Program-made: the position numbers and the translations under genes
The notes under the pieces: generated by a model
Database searches by the model: none
Told to the model about the DNA's origin: nothing
What the model saw: only the letters and a program-made list of their open reading frames with translations
Shown: positions 4,876 through 6,797 of the stretch, piece by piece
Layout of the letters: each line of letters opens with the position of its first letter
How positions within the stretch are numbered: the first letter of the stretch is position 1
NCBI GenBank assembly: GCA_016463555.1
Contig: JAEMRB010000057.1
Coordinates: 1 to 6,797, forward strand
DNA from: Chloroflexota bacterium
GTDB lineage: Bacteria; Chloroflexota; Limnocylindria; Limnocylindrales; Limnocylindraceae
Length of the DNA: 6,797 bases
Reading direction: 5' to 3'

Positions 4876-6105
4876 GTGGTTCGATCTCGTAGTAGCGCTC
4901 AGTCGCGCACGCTTCCCTTTGCCGATGTGTTGTCGCGACCTGGTGCTGTAGTCACAACCATTGGCGGACTCATAGCGCGGTCACCAGTCTCAATGGTGCC
5001 GATTGGCCTGATTGCGATTGGAAGCGGTCCGTTCGGATCGTATGCTGTTGGTGGCGCAGCTGCGGGTGCCTTCTCTATCGCGAACGCTGTTGGTGCAACG
5101 TTGATTGGTCGCGCTGCAGATGAGCGTGGACACCGACCGATGCTCTTACGCGCCTCTGCCGTGATGGTGGCCGGCGCTGTGCTGATCTCGGCGGTCGCGA
5201 TCTTATCCCCAAACGCACTGCTTCTCATTGCCGCGTCGGCGCTCTTTGGCGCAGCCACTCCAGGAATGGGCTCCATCATTCGCGCTCGCTGGACCTCTGT
5301 TGTACACACTGCGCCGCTTCGCATTCGCGCGATGGCGCTAGAGTCGGTGAATGATGAGGCGAACTTTTTAATCGGGCCGCCACTTGCCTCACTTCTCATC
5401 GTGCAAGGATTTGTTTGGGGGCCCGTTGCAGCGGCGGCGCTTTTCTTCGTGATCGGGACGATCATGGTGATCTCCCAGCGATCGTGGGAGCCAGCGCTGC
5501 ATGAGCGTGATGCGGCAGGAATGCGCGGTGAGATACGCGCAAACGGGCTGCTCATGCTCAGTGCAGCGGCGATTGGTGCGATTCTCGGCGCAAGCCAAGT
5601 GCTCCTCCTCGCATACTGCGCAGCGGTCGGCGCCGCCGCCGGTATCGCTCTTGCGCTCGGCCTCAACTCTGGGGCGAGTCTGGTGGGCGCGATCCTGATC
5701 GGCTCTAAAGCTGATTGGCGCTGGTCGGCGGAGCGGCGCTTCGCTGTTGCGGCAATCATTTTCGCGCTCGCGACTATTCCGACCGCCCTTGTTAGCGGCT
5801 ACCTTCCGTATCTGATCGTCACCACAATTGCCGGATTCGGCATCGCCCCGATGTTTATTCAGCAGAACGCGGTGATCGCAGAGCGCGCTGGCGGGGCGGC
5901 ACGAAGCGGCGCGTTCGCCCTCATCGGCGGAGGTGTGGTCTTTGGAATTTCAGCAGGCTCTGCAATGGGCGGCATTGCGATCGATGCCTTCGGAGCCTCC
6001 GAGGCCCGTCTGATCTTGATCCCGCTGTCGCTCCTTATGGTGCTCCCGATCCTGCTGGGAGCTCAGCGCGCAGAGAAGCGCCCGACCCGCTCCGCAAAGC
6101 GCTGA
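4876..6105 (+). CDS. Major facilitator superfamily (MFS) transporter, substrate unknown
   Basis: A 409-residue, very Ala/Gly/Ile/Leu-rich protein with about 12 predicted membrane helices in two halves, separated by a polar loop near 200-224 (SQRSWEPALHERDAAGMRGE). The loop between helices 2 and 3 carries GRAADERGHRPML (78-90), a good match to MFS motif A (G-x-x-A-D-x-x-G-x-(R/K)). VNDEANFLIGPP (158-169) puts acidic residues in or near the fifth helix and may line the substrate path. It begins with GTG 2 bases after the Qng1 stop and has no clear ribosome site, which suggests translational re-initiation. Downstream GTG (4927) and TTG (4930) codons are possible starts that would still keep all helices. 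The pairing with Qng1 suggests transport of queuosine-related bases or nucleosides, import or export, but this is inference. Its 3' end overlaps the convergent nucleoside hydrolase gene by 43 bases. Confidence 0.88.
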   Translation: MVRSRSSAQSRTLPFADVLSRPGAVVTTIGGLIARSPVSMVPIGLIAIGSGPFGSYAVGGAAAGAFSIANAVGATLIGRAADERGHRPMLLRASAVMVAGAVLISAVAILSPNALLLIAASALFGAATPGMGSIIRARWTSVVHTAPLRIRAMALESVNDEANFLIGPPLASLLIVQGFVWGPVAAAALFFVIGTIMVISQRSWEPALHERDAAGMRGEIRANGLLMLSAAAIGAILGASQVLLLAYCAAVGAAAGIALALGLNSGASLVGAILIGSKADWRWSAERRFAVAAIIFALATIPTALVSGYLPYLIVTTIAGFGIAPMFIQQNAVIAERAGGAARSGAFALIGGGVVFGISAGSAMGGIAIDAFGASEARLILIPLSLLMVLPILLGAQRAEKRPTRSAKR

Positions 6106-6797
6106 AGGAAGGCCTCGCCGTCGCCGGCAATGGCGACGCGGCTGTTCGCCGGGGTATTGGTACGGCCCCGCACATCCACGAGAAGGTCGCCCTGCGTGAC
6201 CCCCTCACGCGTCTCAACGGCGCTCGGCGCACTGACGATGGTCGCCAAGGTTGGGTCAAGTGCCACTGCAACGGTGAAGGCGTCGTGAATGTGCGACCCC
6301 TCGATCTTGTCGTACTGCAGATGGAACTCGTCGTAGAAGCGCAGCGCCTCGTCGATCAGGCGTAGCACCGGGTTGAGGGTGGCGTCGCCACGCTGAGCGC
6401 CAGCACGGCCAGCTGCGGCAACGAGTGCCGCCCAGTGCGGTGGCCGAATGAGCGCCGACTCAGTGGCATCCAGTGGCAGGATCAGCGCCGGTCGCCCCGC
6501 TGCCGCACAGGCACGAATCACCTCGTCGAGCGCCTCGGGGTCGCACCAGGCGTTCCACTCACTGCGCGCACCAGTGTTCCCTGGCGTCGATATCGCACCA
6601 GTCATCAACACAACGTCGTGCAAGAGCGTCGGTAGCTCAGGGTCGAGCCGAAAGGCGGCGGCAATGTTGGTGGCTGGCGCGCAGCCGATGATCGTCACGG
6701 CGCCAGGATGGCGACGCACCTCCGCAACGATGCGCGCGGCGGCGGCGTTCATGCCATCGGGTGAGGGTGTGCTGAGTGCACGCGACGGCGCAGGAAG
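6063..6797 (-). CDS. Nucleoside hydrolase (inosine/uridine-preferring family), 5' end outside the window
   Basis: IUNH-family enzymes hydrolyse the N-glycosidic bond of ribonucleosides to base and ribose, using a Ca2+ ion held by an N-terminal DxDxGxDD motif. That motif is not in the window: the frame stays open to the edge (codons upstream read LPAPSRALSTPSPDG), so roughly 70-100 residues are missing and the ATG at 6752 is internal. Counting from that Met, family features are TIIGCAPATNIAAA (20-33), VVLMTGA...GN (47-59), SEWNAWCDPEA (64-74) with the ligand-contacting Asn and Asp, PLDAT (93-97), and HIHDAFTVAVALDPT (154-168), whose His156-Asp157 is the usual late active-site His-Asp pair. The C-terminal GDLLVDVRGRT...VAIAGDGEAF also fits. 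It ends inside the convergent MFS gene. Because queuosine-cleaving members (QueK) are known, queuosine hydrolysis is a reasonable guess here; a general purine or pyrimidine nucleosidase is the alternative. Confidence 0.9.
   Translation of the reverse strand, partial: LPAPSRALSTPSPDGMNAAAARIVAEVRRHPGAVTIIGCAPATNIAAAFRLDPELPTLLHDVVLMTGAISTPGNTGARSEWNAWCDPEALDEVIRACAAAGRPALILPLDATESALIRPPHWAALVAAAGRAGAQRGDATLNPVLRLIDEALRFYDEFHLQYDKIEGSHIHDAFTVAVALDPTLATIVSAPSAVETREGVTQGDLLVDVRGRTNTPANSRVAIAGDGEAFLQRFAERVGRFSAR

Noticed and set aside
4899..5759. Long open frame (286 codons) on the minus strand opposite the MFS gene
   Set aside because: Its product is low-complexity, rich in Ala, Pro, Arg and Ser, with no domain. 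It is the mirror of a GC-rich membrane-protein gene on the plus strand.
1..6797. tRNA or rRNA genes, CRISPR array, insertion sequence or attachment site
   Set aside because: No cloverleaf-like sequence, no regularly spaced direct repeats, no transposase frame and no terminal inverted repeats were seen.

Overview
The window most likely carries a queuosine/queuine (nucleobase or nucleoside) salvage locus from a free-living bacterium. It is moderately GC-rich, uses GTG and TTG starts, and has strong GGAGG-type ribosome sites. Bacterial members of the queuosine-salvage family Qng1 (DUF2419) are known from Chloroflexota such as Sphaerobacter, so a Chloroflexota or actinobacterial host is plausible. 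Taxonomy cannot be settled from this window.

Left part (positions 12-3618, all on the minus strand): a complete energy-coupling factor (ECF) uptake transporter. In transcription order it reads: membrane substrate-binding S component (3618-2926), a 72-residue two-helix membrane protein (2914-2696), ATPase A1 (2577-1732), ATPase A2 (1735-905) and transmembrane coupling protein EcfT (905-12). The last three genes overlap by 1-4 bases and are probably translationally coupled. A 14-bp hairpin with a weak U-tract separates the S/small-protein pair from the A-A-T block.

Middle (3619-3865): a divergent control region of about 250 bases. On the minus strand it has a good promoter (TTGACA, 16-base spacer, TAACCT) and then a leader of about 105 nt with three consecutive hairpins. 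The loop of the last hairpin can pair with the Shine-Dalgarno sequence of the S gene. This is a candidate cis-regulatory RNA that I could not match to a known riboswitch class.

Right part: on the plus strand, a Qng1/DUF2419 queuosine-5'-phosphate N-glycosylase homologue (3866-4873) is followed 2 bases later by a 12-helix MFS transporter (4876-6105). Converging from the right, and overlapping the MFS gene by 43 bases, is a nucleoside hydrolase (IUNH family) cut by the window end (6797-6063).

Working model (inference): the ECF module takes up a queuosine-related nucleobase or nucleoside. Qng1 and the nucleoside hydrolase release queuine from the nucleotide and nucleoside. The MFS protein moves a related compound in or out. 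No tRNA-guanine transglycosylase, tRNA, mobile element or CRISPR array is visible here.
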